From the NCBI GenBank assembly GCA_029448655.1, contig JACCLO010000008.1, positions 3,410,001 to 3,474,000 on the forward strand: a stretch of DNA of 64,000 nucleotides. Reading direction: 5' to 3'. This DNA comes from Wolfiporia cocos. Its lineage: Eukaryota > Basidiomycota > Agaricomycetes > Polyporales > Phaeolaceae. Below, one piece after another: positions 56,181-64,000 of the stretch; positions within the stretch are counted from its first letter, which is position 1; each line of letters begins with the position of its first letter. Below the pieces are notes generated by a model. That model was not told where the DNA came from, did not search any database, and saw nothing but the letters and a program-made list of their open reading frames with translations. The translations under genes were made by a program, and so were the position numbers.

Positions 56181-57088
56181 CGCCGCGACCGCGACCACCA
56201 CAGCTGCCACAACCACTGCAACTGTTCTGACAGGAAATATTACCTCTGGCAGTCCGATAACGTATATATAGTATTCTTAGCTGTGACATATGACTCGGAC
56301 TTGGTTTGAACGAACGCACGTTATGCCTTGCTGAGGTATAGTAGGCCTTCTCGTCCTGCAGCCGTTTGCCCAGCTTCTGTGCTTCAAACGATGTAGTGAT
56401 CTAGCCTGTCGCTCGAGAGATTTTTCTGTAAACTCACAAACACTTTCGCATTAGCCCGTTCGACCGCGACCACCGCGACCGCGACCACCGCGACCGCGAC
56501 CACCGCGACCGCGACCACCGCGACCGCGACCACCGCGACCGCGACCACCGCGACCGCGACCACCGCGACCGCGACCACCGCGACCGCGACCACCGCGACC
56601 GCGACCACCGCGACCGCGACCACCGCGACCGCGACCACCGCGACCGCGACCACCGCGACCGCGACCACCGCGACCGCGACCACCGCGACCGCGACCACCG
56701 CGACCGCGACCACCGCGACCGCGACCACCGCGACCGCGACCACCGCGACCGCGACCACCGCGACCGCGACCACCGCGACCGCGACCACCGCGACCGCGAC
56801 CACCGCGACCGCGACCACCACAGCTGCCACAACCACTGCAACTGTTCTGACAGGAAATATTACCTCTGGCAGTCCGATAACGTATATATAGTATTCTTAG
56901 CTGTGACATATGACTCGGACTTGGTTTGAACGAACGCACGTTATGCCTTGCTGAGGTATAGTAGGCCTTCTCGTCCTGCAGCCGTTTGCCTAGCTTCTGC
57001 GCTTCAAACGATGTAGGGATCTAGCCTGTCGCTCGAGAGATTTTTCTGCAAACTCACAAACACTTTCGCATTAGCTCGTTCCACCGCG
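56181..57088. repeat. Tandem duplication, 288-bp flank repeated at 620-bp spacing
   Basis: 56181-56468 and 56801-57088 match base for base except for a few substitutions (for example GTAGTG against GTAGGG), including CAGCTGCCACAACCACTG and ATATATAGTATTCTTAGC. The 15-bp minisatellite fills the space between them. Confidence 0.9.
56461..56820. repeat. 24 tandem copies of a 15-bp unit
   Basis: CGACCGCGACCACCG repeats about 24 times without visible variation. Because 15 is a multiple of three, all minus-strand frames stay open (Gly-Arg-Gly-Gly-Arg, Val-Ala or Arg-Ser-Trp type); this explains the long ORFs and is not evidence for a gene. Confidence 0.95.
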
Positions 57089-57310
57089 GTGATGCTGCAC
57101 GACATCTGGACGGCACTACCTTAACATCTGCTCTTGAAGTTGGGAAATCAAGCTCTGCGCGATCTCAGCTCTGATGGTCGAGAATTATTGTCTTAGGGCA
57201 ATCCTTGAAGATTTCGGGCTCAGGGCTGGTAAGTAAACTGGTACTTGACAACACTGAATTATATGCTTTGGATATTGGTACCGCTCCTGAAACTACCTTT
57301 ATTGAGACCG

Positions 57311-57425
57311 CCACCTCCACAACCTTCACTACCTCCGCGACCTCCGCGACCTCCGCGACCTCCGCGACCTCCGCGACCTCCGCGACTTCCGTGACCTCCG
57401 TGACCCCCGCGACCTCCGCGACCTC
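57311..57425. repeat. 9-bp minisatellite (ACCTCCGCG)
   Basis: About ten near-identical 9-base units, related in sequence to the 15-bp array and to the C-rich tract at 63.6-63.9 kb. Confidence 0.85.
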
Positions 57426-57585
57426 TGTAGCTGCTTTGGCTACCCAGTTACATGTTACAATCGTAATATTTAAAGCTGTTTACGCAATGCAGCAAGATCC
57501 TCCGAGATGAGGTTAATAGTTTGGCGATAGTTGGTTGACTGGACAGGAGAGATGCTCCCTTCATTTCCCCAGCCCTTGGGAGAAT

Positions 57586-58160
57586 TCAGTCAAATATTGA
57601 GAAGAGTCGATGGAGAGGGGCACTCACGGATGCATGCTGGGGGTCCGTCCACCATCTAGGAGCATCCGCTCCTTGATCCTGCTTCCAGGTCCACCATGCA
57701 TGCTCTTGTGCAAGACCTAACAGGTTTTCAGAAATGGTGGTGGTCTTGGGAATGACGATGGCAGCAATATCGATGTGAGGTTCCTCGGACCAGATGGTGG
57801 CATCGGCAATGGCTTCGATGGTAGGAGGGATTTGAACGGATTCTCCCGCGAGCATCAGCTCTCCGAGAACGTTCCTGGCGGCAGTCTAAATCAAATGAGC
57901 TTTCTGACTAGACCAAAGGACATGGCAGACAAACAAGCTCCGTCTTGAGACCATTCTCCCAACGGATGAGATGGTCTTGGGTGCTAGGTTGAAGTGCATG
58001 GAGAGCAGACTCACACCTCCAGCTGATGATGGACAGCAGGTCACGGTTGACACTGATGTGCGCCTGCCTGAGCTGTTCCGGACTGGGGGACTTTGTGGGT
58101 GAGAGGAGGAATGAGGACGATGAGTGTGGGAGGAGGCGGATGAAGAGGCATCTAGTATTC
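57586..58160 (-). pseudogene. Minus-strand ORF fragments, unknown gene
   Basis: Two minus-strand frames with protein-like composition: QLRQAHISVNRDLLSIISW ... LHALQPSTQDHLIRWENGL (about 57930-58110) and VLGELMLAGESVQIPPTIEA, DIAAIVIPKTTTISENLLGL (57590-57880). They could be exons of one gene with an intron at about 57885-57930, but the joints were not resolved. I do not recognise it. Its nearness to the KDZ gene, transcribed away, may mean it belongs to the same mobile unit. Confidence 0.35.
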
Positions 58161-58784
58161 AATCGGTCACACTTGTCTACCGTGGTGGAAGTTCACAGTA
58201 CAACTACCAAGATAGTGGCTTGCGCTGGGTGGCGGGATGCCACGGCACATGTGTGCCGGCCGCCAGTCCGAGGTTGTGGCATCCAAGACCATGGGTAAAT
58301 ATTCATCCTCCATATCTCCCTCACGGTGGTCCCTGATCCTAATATTGCTCTCTCCCGTCACTGCCTCCCGTCACTGCCTTTCTATTGTGGCCTCCCACCC
58401 CTGCTTCCCACCTCTGCTTCCCATTGTTGCTTCCCATTGCTTCTGAGCATCACCGGGTGCTGCACTCTTCTTTGCTGTGGAGCAAAGATGGGACCAAAGG
58501 GGCGCGTTATTATCCCCAAGGAGAAGGTGGTACATGTTGTGCGGAAGGAGCGACGCAACTTTCATGGAATAACTTATATTCCTATTCCAAAAGAACGGAA
58601 CAGGCCACCTGAAGGCCCAAGGAACTCCTCTCCATCAAAGTCACCTGGCAAGGTCGGCAGCAATGTTGTTGAGGATTGTGGAGGAGGAATGGACTTTCTG
58701 CCTGTCTCGGAGAGTGTGCGGAGACAACAGTGTAAGGTGCGGTATCCACTATGTTGAGGTGGAGGAAGTTGCAGCCATGGAGGT

Positions 58785-58860
58785 CGCGGCCGCGGTGGTC
58801 GCGGTCGCGGTGGTCGTGGTGGTCGCGGCGGTCGCGATGGTCACAGTTGTAGAGGTTGCA
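58785..58860 (+). repeat. G-rich minisatellite in KDZ intron (58737-58922)
   Basis: GGTCGCGGTGGTCGCGGTCG-type repeats inside the intron between QQCK and TQNDFLRDW. It is the complement type of the 56461-56820 array. Confidence 0.8.
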
Positions 58861-59036
58861 GAGGTTGCGGTCATGACAGCATCCATTATTCAGGCTGTAA
58901 TTAATGTTTGGAATCATTTTAGACTCAGAATGATTTCCTACGGGATTGGCTGCCCCATCGGGATGCATACCTGGCTATACTACTCGACTCTGATGCTCCA
59001 CCAGACCCAAGGATATGCTCAAAGTGTGGCACACGG

Positions 59037-59596
59037 TGTCACAGAATTCCCAGTGGGGGGTTCTACATTCCTTCGCTATAGGTATTATAGGTGCCGCTAG
59101 GTGCGCGCGCACTTCCCTGATCCTCAGCCACCTCCAGCGCCCGTCCAGGACTCTATTTAGATCATCTGACCATAGGTAAGTGCTGTAGGGTAGCGCGCAT
59201 CTTAGGTACTCACGTTATGGTCACACCGTCCACATGTCGTCACATATAGTTACATATCATGTGCCCTGGTAGTTACTGCGCACAGGCCGCGACTTTAGGG
59301 CGACCATTACTGGTCAAGCTATGCATGTATAAGTACGACAAGATGGGGACTTACTTCCCCATCTTTAGGATTCTCGACAACTGAGCTTAGGCTCCTTTCT
59401 CATCTGCGTTTGTGTGCGTCTCTGCCCCGGGGGCCCTCCACGACTTGCTTGTCTGTGTGTCTTTCCTCTTGGTCGCCTTAGGAGTTCCCCCTTGGGGATA
59501 CAGCCGACTGGCTGCCTTGCGGTTAGCACACCGCCTTGTAGGACGTCTAGGGACTCCCCTGTAGCCAGGGTCCCACAAACCTGTGAGTTTGTGTCA
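59037..59596 (+). mobile_element. Solo LTR-F2, 560 bp, target duplication CACGG
   Basis: Starts TGTCACAGAATTCCC and ends TTTGTGTCA; CACGG lies on both sides (59032-59036 and 59597-59601). It splits the first cysteine cluster of the KDZ transposase between CGTR and QGNWQC. Same family as LTR-F1. Confidence 0.93.
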
Positions 59597-59710
59597 CACG
59601 GCAGGGCAATTGGCAATGTCTAGAATGCTTTGGTCGACCGGTGACATGCATCGACTGCTGTCAGCTAGTGCATCTGCAGCATCCGTTCCATCGAGTTCAA
59701 AAGTGGGGCG

Positions 59711-59953
59711 TATCACAAGACGCGCAGCGGACCCAATGCAACACGCTTATGAGTGGTGTTATAGACCACTCCCCCAAAAGGGCTACGATAACAGCTTGGC
59801 TGTTATCAAGGGTCCGGCTATATCTGCAGTTCAGATTCCCATGCTTAGCGTCTACGGGTAGCCTTGTTCAGGTTATACCCACGTATTCCCTCTGTATACC
59901 CTAGTTAATTACTCCGTAACGTCCAGATGCCTTTACAGGTATAATCTGTGACA
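59711..59953 (-). mobile_element. 243-bp insertion with target duplication GGGCG
   Basis: It begins TATCACAAGA, ends ATCTGTGACA and is flanked by GGGCG (59706-59710, 59954-59958). The ends form an imperfect TGTCACA-type inverted repeat, as in the LTRs of this window. The interior resembles 55795-55920 (shared CCAAAAGGGCTAC and TTCCCATGCTT). It may be a short solo LTR or a small non-autonomous element; strand is arbitrary. Confidence 0.7.
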
Positions 59954-61074
59954 GGGCGGTCGCTTTTTTGTTCGCTCCTCACTACACGAGGTTGGGATCA
60001 AGCTTGAGCTGGGGCATGCTGGAAGGCGGTGTCCATATCACATTTCTGGTGAAACTCTGATGGAAATGGAGAAGGAGGGGGAGGAGGAGGAGGACGACGA
60101 CGACAACCAGGGGGCTGAGGCGGAGAGGGAGGAGTACACCTTGCGCACAGAATCAAGCCCATTCCGAGGCACCGGCCGGAACGGCAGCATGTTGACGGTC
60201 GTGGATATGACGGGCATTCACCATCTGGATGTCAACTGGTGTGGATGTGAAAACTGCCCACCACGTGACCAGCAGCTGCTTGCAATGGGACTGTATCCGG
60301 CGAGTACACTGCAGCCACAGACCGCCTTCACATTCCGGGTGCTTGATGACTATCTATTGACGAACAAAGAATGCAAGACGTCTGCCATGAGCTACTACAG
60401 CCGGCTCCGTCGGGTGACGGACAATGCTTTCCCACAGCGGGTACCGGTACGTAAATCAAATAATACCAGCATTCTAGGTGGAGATGACAATTGGATTACA
60501 GGATAGGTACCGGGAGCTGCTGAGGGTATCACGACAGTGGAGGAATCTAAAGTACCGGAAGTGGCATGGATTTGGACATGACCTTGGATGGAAGGTTGGC
60601 TCGGGAGATCTGGCAATCTTCTGTGCAGCCTGTCCACAGCCTGGGGTCAATCTACAAGATGAATGGGAGCAGGATACAGACCAGTGCGTAACCCCTATTT
60701 TTGAAGGCCAAACCTCTGAGGTGCTCCAGATGGAAGTACAGCAGAAGCATGGTGATGGACGGTAACTTTACTGCAGAGCACCTAAGAACAAGGCGGCCAG
60801 ACGATGATGTGTGGCTGGGAGATGGGCATGGGTTCATGGTAGCAGAGGCGAGATACAAGATTCATTTGGCAGCGGCCAAGGAGAGCAAACAGGTGAAGCA
60901 ATCTCACATGCCAGATAGAGATCATGAGGAAAGGGGCATTTCATGGTCGACAAAGGGCATTGGGAGCACCTAGGCAGGGAGATTCGAGTTGTGCTTTGGG
61001 AGCAGGGAGTACTGTTGTGGCAGCTGTGGAGATTGTACAGAGTGAGGATGAGGTGGTTGCAGCCGCTGGCTGCT

Positions 61075-61205
61075 GAGGCTGCAGAGGTTGTGGCAGTCGC
61101 AATGGTCGTGGTGGTCGCGGTGGTCACGATGCTCGCGGTGGTCACGATGCTCGCGGTGGTCGCGATGCTCGCGGTGGTCGCGGTCGCGGTGGTTGTCGTT
61201 GCAGC
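61075..61205 (+). repeat. G-rich minisatellite in KDZ intron (60893-61251)
   Basis: GGTCACGATGCTCGCGGT units inside the intron between AKESKQ and RSTCHDNRA. It is preceded by GTTGTGGCAGCTGTGG, which also borders the 15-bp array on its minus strand. Confidence 0.8.
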
Positions 61206-63333
61206 TGTTGTTGCCTCTCGTGGTATTGGGCATGCTGACAATTGTTCTCAGAGGTCAACGTGCCACGATAATCGTGCTGTAAATCAGGCCAATGCAGACA
61301 GGCACAATCTGGAAGCAACTGGAATTGGGGCTGCTGCTTGTGGCCGTCACAGATGCTTCTTTCCTCACTCGGTTGTTGACTTTCAGAAGGGGGAACGGTG
61401 AGCTATTTCCCAACCATCAGAGCTGTCACAAACCCCAGTTCCAGACAGATGAACATGGATTATGTGCTCAGCCAGGCTGCGACATCCATGAAAGGTATGC
61501 GGAAGGTGCTGCTGATGTATGACATTATGTGCCAGTATCGGGTCCATCTTCAAGACCGTTTCCGTGACAATCCGTACTTGAGCATTCCAGATGGCCTCCA
61601 GATACAGGGAGGGATTGGGCAGTTTCATGTTCATGGACATCAGTCCGAGTGTTATCCCAGATATTCCCCTGCATTCATGGAAGGTGCCGGACAGTTGGAT
61701 GGGGAGATCATCGAGACCTTGTGGGCTCCTCTCAATAACATTTCAGGAAGTACAAGAGGCATGAGCACAGCTCACCGTAGGGAGGTCATTGATGACCACA
61801 TGAACGACTTGAACTGGAAGAAGATGACTGGGCTGGGTGGGTAGATCCTGTTGACATCCACCATGACCGTCTCATCATATGGCTGTGCAGTGCCCTCATT
61901 GGCCCGGAAGTGGAAGAAAGCCGTTGACGGGGTCATCAGCAGCACAAATGAGCTCAACGACCTGGAGACTACAGCAAGCGACACAAAGCTCGCAGAGTGG
62001 AGATCTGCTGCAGAAAATGCACAGACACGACGGCACCAAGAAATTTCTGCCATGGACATTTACAATGTTCAGTTTGACAAGGGTGAGCGGTCGATCACCT
62101 CTATGCTGTCCGTGGTGTGAACACTTGGTTGCTTCCAGCTCCAACCAGGCAGGCCATCCAGCTGAAGATGATGAAGGAGGAGTCCCAAGGGAAAAAAGGG
62201 CGAGGTGTCACTGCATGGCTTTCAATGGGAATGAAGGCACAGGAGAAGCAGTGGGTTTTCATGTTGGATGGCTCTTGCCTTGGATGACACTTGACAGGCT
62301 GGAGCTTTGTGAGGTGTCAAGGCGGTTGCAAGGGAAGCGCATGCTGTCGGACCGGTTGAAACTTGAAGAAAAGCGACAGGTTCTACAACGTCAAATAGAG
62401 GCATTCGAGGCCAAGGCCCTTGGAGTCCTTCCTGGAATAGATGAGGAAGATGGGGGCCGCTATATGTACAGGGGCGATGATTGGATGGATGAAGAAGAAG
62501 ATGATGAGCTGGATGCAGAATTGGTAGATGGTGAGGAAGGTGAGGACGGTGATGAAGAGGTAGAAGCCAAGCCAGAGGAGTCGTGCCTTTCATTACCTTC
62601 ACAGCTCGGGGCATCAGCAATCGAGAGAAGAGGATGGGGGCACATCGCTGAGGTGGAGCTACAGCTACGGCAAGGACAGGCCAATGATGCCCTGCATGAG
62701 ATCCGAGTGGCGATCGGACACAAGTCATTCCTGTTCCGGAACAGAGTGAGGCCATCCAACAGCCAGCAAACAAAGACACGGGCATGGGGCGAAGTGCAGG
62801 TGGTGGCCAAGATGGTGGCTCGACACGCATGGGTCTATACACAGGCAAGACGGGCAATGGAACGGCTCGGGGCCAACGGGGATATACTGGCAAAGTACAA
62901 GGTTCTCAAGCCACAAGACCTCAAGGCAATCACTCACATAATGGACAACACAGTCCAGGGCATGCACAACCAGCCCATGTCCTGGATCTGGGCGGTGGAT
63001 GTGGCAGGGGACACCAGCCAGTCTGACTGGTTGGCTGAATGTGAGTCTCCAAGCTGTCCTGGTCAGCACGTCCACCTATTGATGTGAGCTGAAAGTGCAA
63101 CGGGTGAACTGGCTAAGGACCAAGGCAAGAAATGATAGATGGAAAGAGGAGCATGCCATCGTGCTGGCAGAGATGAATTGGAGGTGAGATATTTTGAGAA
63201 GAGGGCGAGGGATTGGCAGGAGATAGCAGATGGAACAGCCCAACGAGGAGCAGAGGCATATGCTTTTCAACAGCAGGCAATGTGGGTAGAGATGGCTCAG
63301 TCTGCAGCTAGCACATTCAAGGGCCACACATAA

Positions 63334-63590
63334 ATAGGAAAAGCCATGAGGAGTTTCACTTGTATATGAGCACCGGAAAATACATCCAAAATGAGTCTGA
63401 GAACCAGGGATCATGAAACAAGGTCTCAGCTTCAACCAAAGCAGATGTGGCTTTCAATCTCAATTCGCATAACATAAAGAAGCCTTGGTCAGGACATGTA
63501 CATAAGGAGAACAGTTCTGTATACATAGGCACCATATCAACCTCTACTGCTACTAGAATGACCTGCATCGCAGCCACAGAGATATCACCA
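63334..63590. other. Spacer after the KDZ gene
   Basis: AT-rich, no gene seen; may hold the 3' end of the KDZ element. Confidence 0.3.
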
Positions 63591-63594
63591 TGGA

Positions 63595-63935
63595 TCTCCA
63601 CGACCCCCGCGACTGCCGCCCGCGACCCTCACGACCCTGTTTCACGACCCTCGCGACCACCGCGACCTCCTTCCGCGACCACCGCGACCACCGCGACCAC
63701 CGCGGCCACCGCGACTGCTGCAGCCCCGCGACTGCCACCCGTGACCCTCGCGACCTTGTTTCGTGACCCTCGCGACCACCGCGACCTCCTTCCGCGACCA
63801 CCGCAACCACCGCGACCACCACGGCCACCGCAACCTTCGCGACCGCAACCTTCGCGATCCTCATGGCCTCATTTCGCGACCTCCGCGATCTCCGTGACCT
63901 CCCTCTGCGACCTTCACAGCCCCTGCAACATCAAA
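63595..63935. repeat. C-rich minisatellite with about 120-bp higher-order duplication
   Basis: CGCGACCACCGCGACC-type repeats. A block with CCCCGCGACTGCC, GACCCTCGCGACC and GCGACCTCCTTCCGCG occurs twice, at about 63603 and 63724. Same repeat family as the arrays at 56.5 kb and in the KDZ introns, opposite orientation to the latter. Confidence 0.85.
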
Positions 63936-64000
63936 AGTGCCTCCACATGGTCCGTCTTGCACCAGCCGGCCGCCTCCACATGCATGCTAGCATGCACACT

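Larger units (their letters stand above)
58488..63333 (+). pseudogene. KDZ (Kyakuja-Dileera-Zisupton) transposase with two insertions
   Basis: Exon pieces: 58488-58736, 58923-59036, 59602-59710, 59959-60446, 60502-60683, 60730-60892, 61252-61397, 61445 to about 61845, about 61905 to 62080, then parts to 63333. Order: N-terminal region, Cys cluster (CSKCGTR ... QGNWQCLECFGRPVTCIDCC), CxC2-type domain (DVNWCGCENCPP ... IFCAACPQPGVNL), then the RNase H-like KDZ core with SMVMDGNFTAEH, VLLMYDIMCQYRVH and GEIIETLWAPLN, so the D,D,E acids are present. Family signatures include RAVNQAN and GQFHVHGHQSECYPRYSP. The Cys cluster is interrupted by LTR-F2 and, after FHRVQKW, by a 243-bp insertion; removing each with one target copy restores the frame. 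A one-base loss near 63182 shifts the frame before VRYFEKRARDW. Two introns carry a G-rich minisatellite. Confidence 0.88.

Noticed and set aside
56384..56939. Three overlapping ORFs of VAVVA, RSRWS and GRGGR repeats
   Set aside because: All frames are open because the unit is 15 bases; there is no start context, flanking coding sequence or splice logic.

Overview
The window is nuclear DNA of a filamentous basidiomycete, most likely an agaricomycete of the polypore type. Evidence: genes broken by many 45-70 base GT-AG introns, fungal single-copy genes (GLE1, YCG1), a BCK1-like kinase, chromodomain Ty3/gypsy elements, a pogo/Fot1-like transposon and a KDZ transposase. Assignment below phylum is inference. 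No rRNA, tRNA or CRISPR array was seen.

Layout. 1-17.5 kb is a gene-sparse host region: the 3' end of a kinase gene (1-625), a BCK1-like pseudokinase (2464-4239), a short-chain dehydrogenase on the minus strand (5334-6293), an unknown small ORF (7540-8082), a single-pass membrane protein (10483-11155), an acidic unknown protein on the minus strand (11634-12953) and two tandem paralogous small secreted protein genes (15036-15580, 16180-16725) with a shared promoter motif. A complete pogo-like transposon with TA target duplication (17507-20449) lies between them and GLE1 (20733-22797), the mRNA-export factor. A compact GC-rich block follows: a RING-H2 protein (25848-28579, minus), the condensin HEAT subunit YCG1 (28642-32749, 19 exons) and an F-box/WD40 protein (32874-35028).

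35-64 kb is a nest of transposable elements. LTR families A and B are nested inside each other (36.7-38.5 kb), then comes a truncated inverted second pogo copy (38762-40303) and the 3' end of an A element (40304-41260). A long Ty3/gypsy chromovirus follows (41261-50802, here Gyp-C) with an extra ORF before gag, gag, protease, RT/RNase H, integrase, chromodomain and a C-terminal dUTPase carrying all five motifs. Its presumed primer-binding site is complementary to the predicted 5' end of its own RNA over 11 bases, as in Tf1-type self-priming. It abuts a broken relative on the other strand (Gyp-D, 50803-52125). Beyond lie LTR-E, a 44-bp minisatellite split by a solo LTR with target duplication, decayed unknown ORFs, a 24-copy 15-bp minisatellite inside a 620-bp tandem duplication, and a KDZ transposase gene (58488-63333). 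The KDZ gene is interrupted by two LTR-like insertions with 5-bp target duplications, and two of its introns carry the same Gly/Arg-type minisatellite.

The host genes do not form a pathway; they are independent housekeeping and signalling genes. The main items of interest are Gyp-C (dUTPase, extra ORF, self-priming), the pseudokinase, the secreted-protein pair and the minisatellite family found in KDZ introns. Exon joins were made by eye from splice signals, reading phase and protein sense; frames were checked arithmetically, but no database search was possible.
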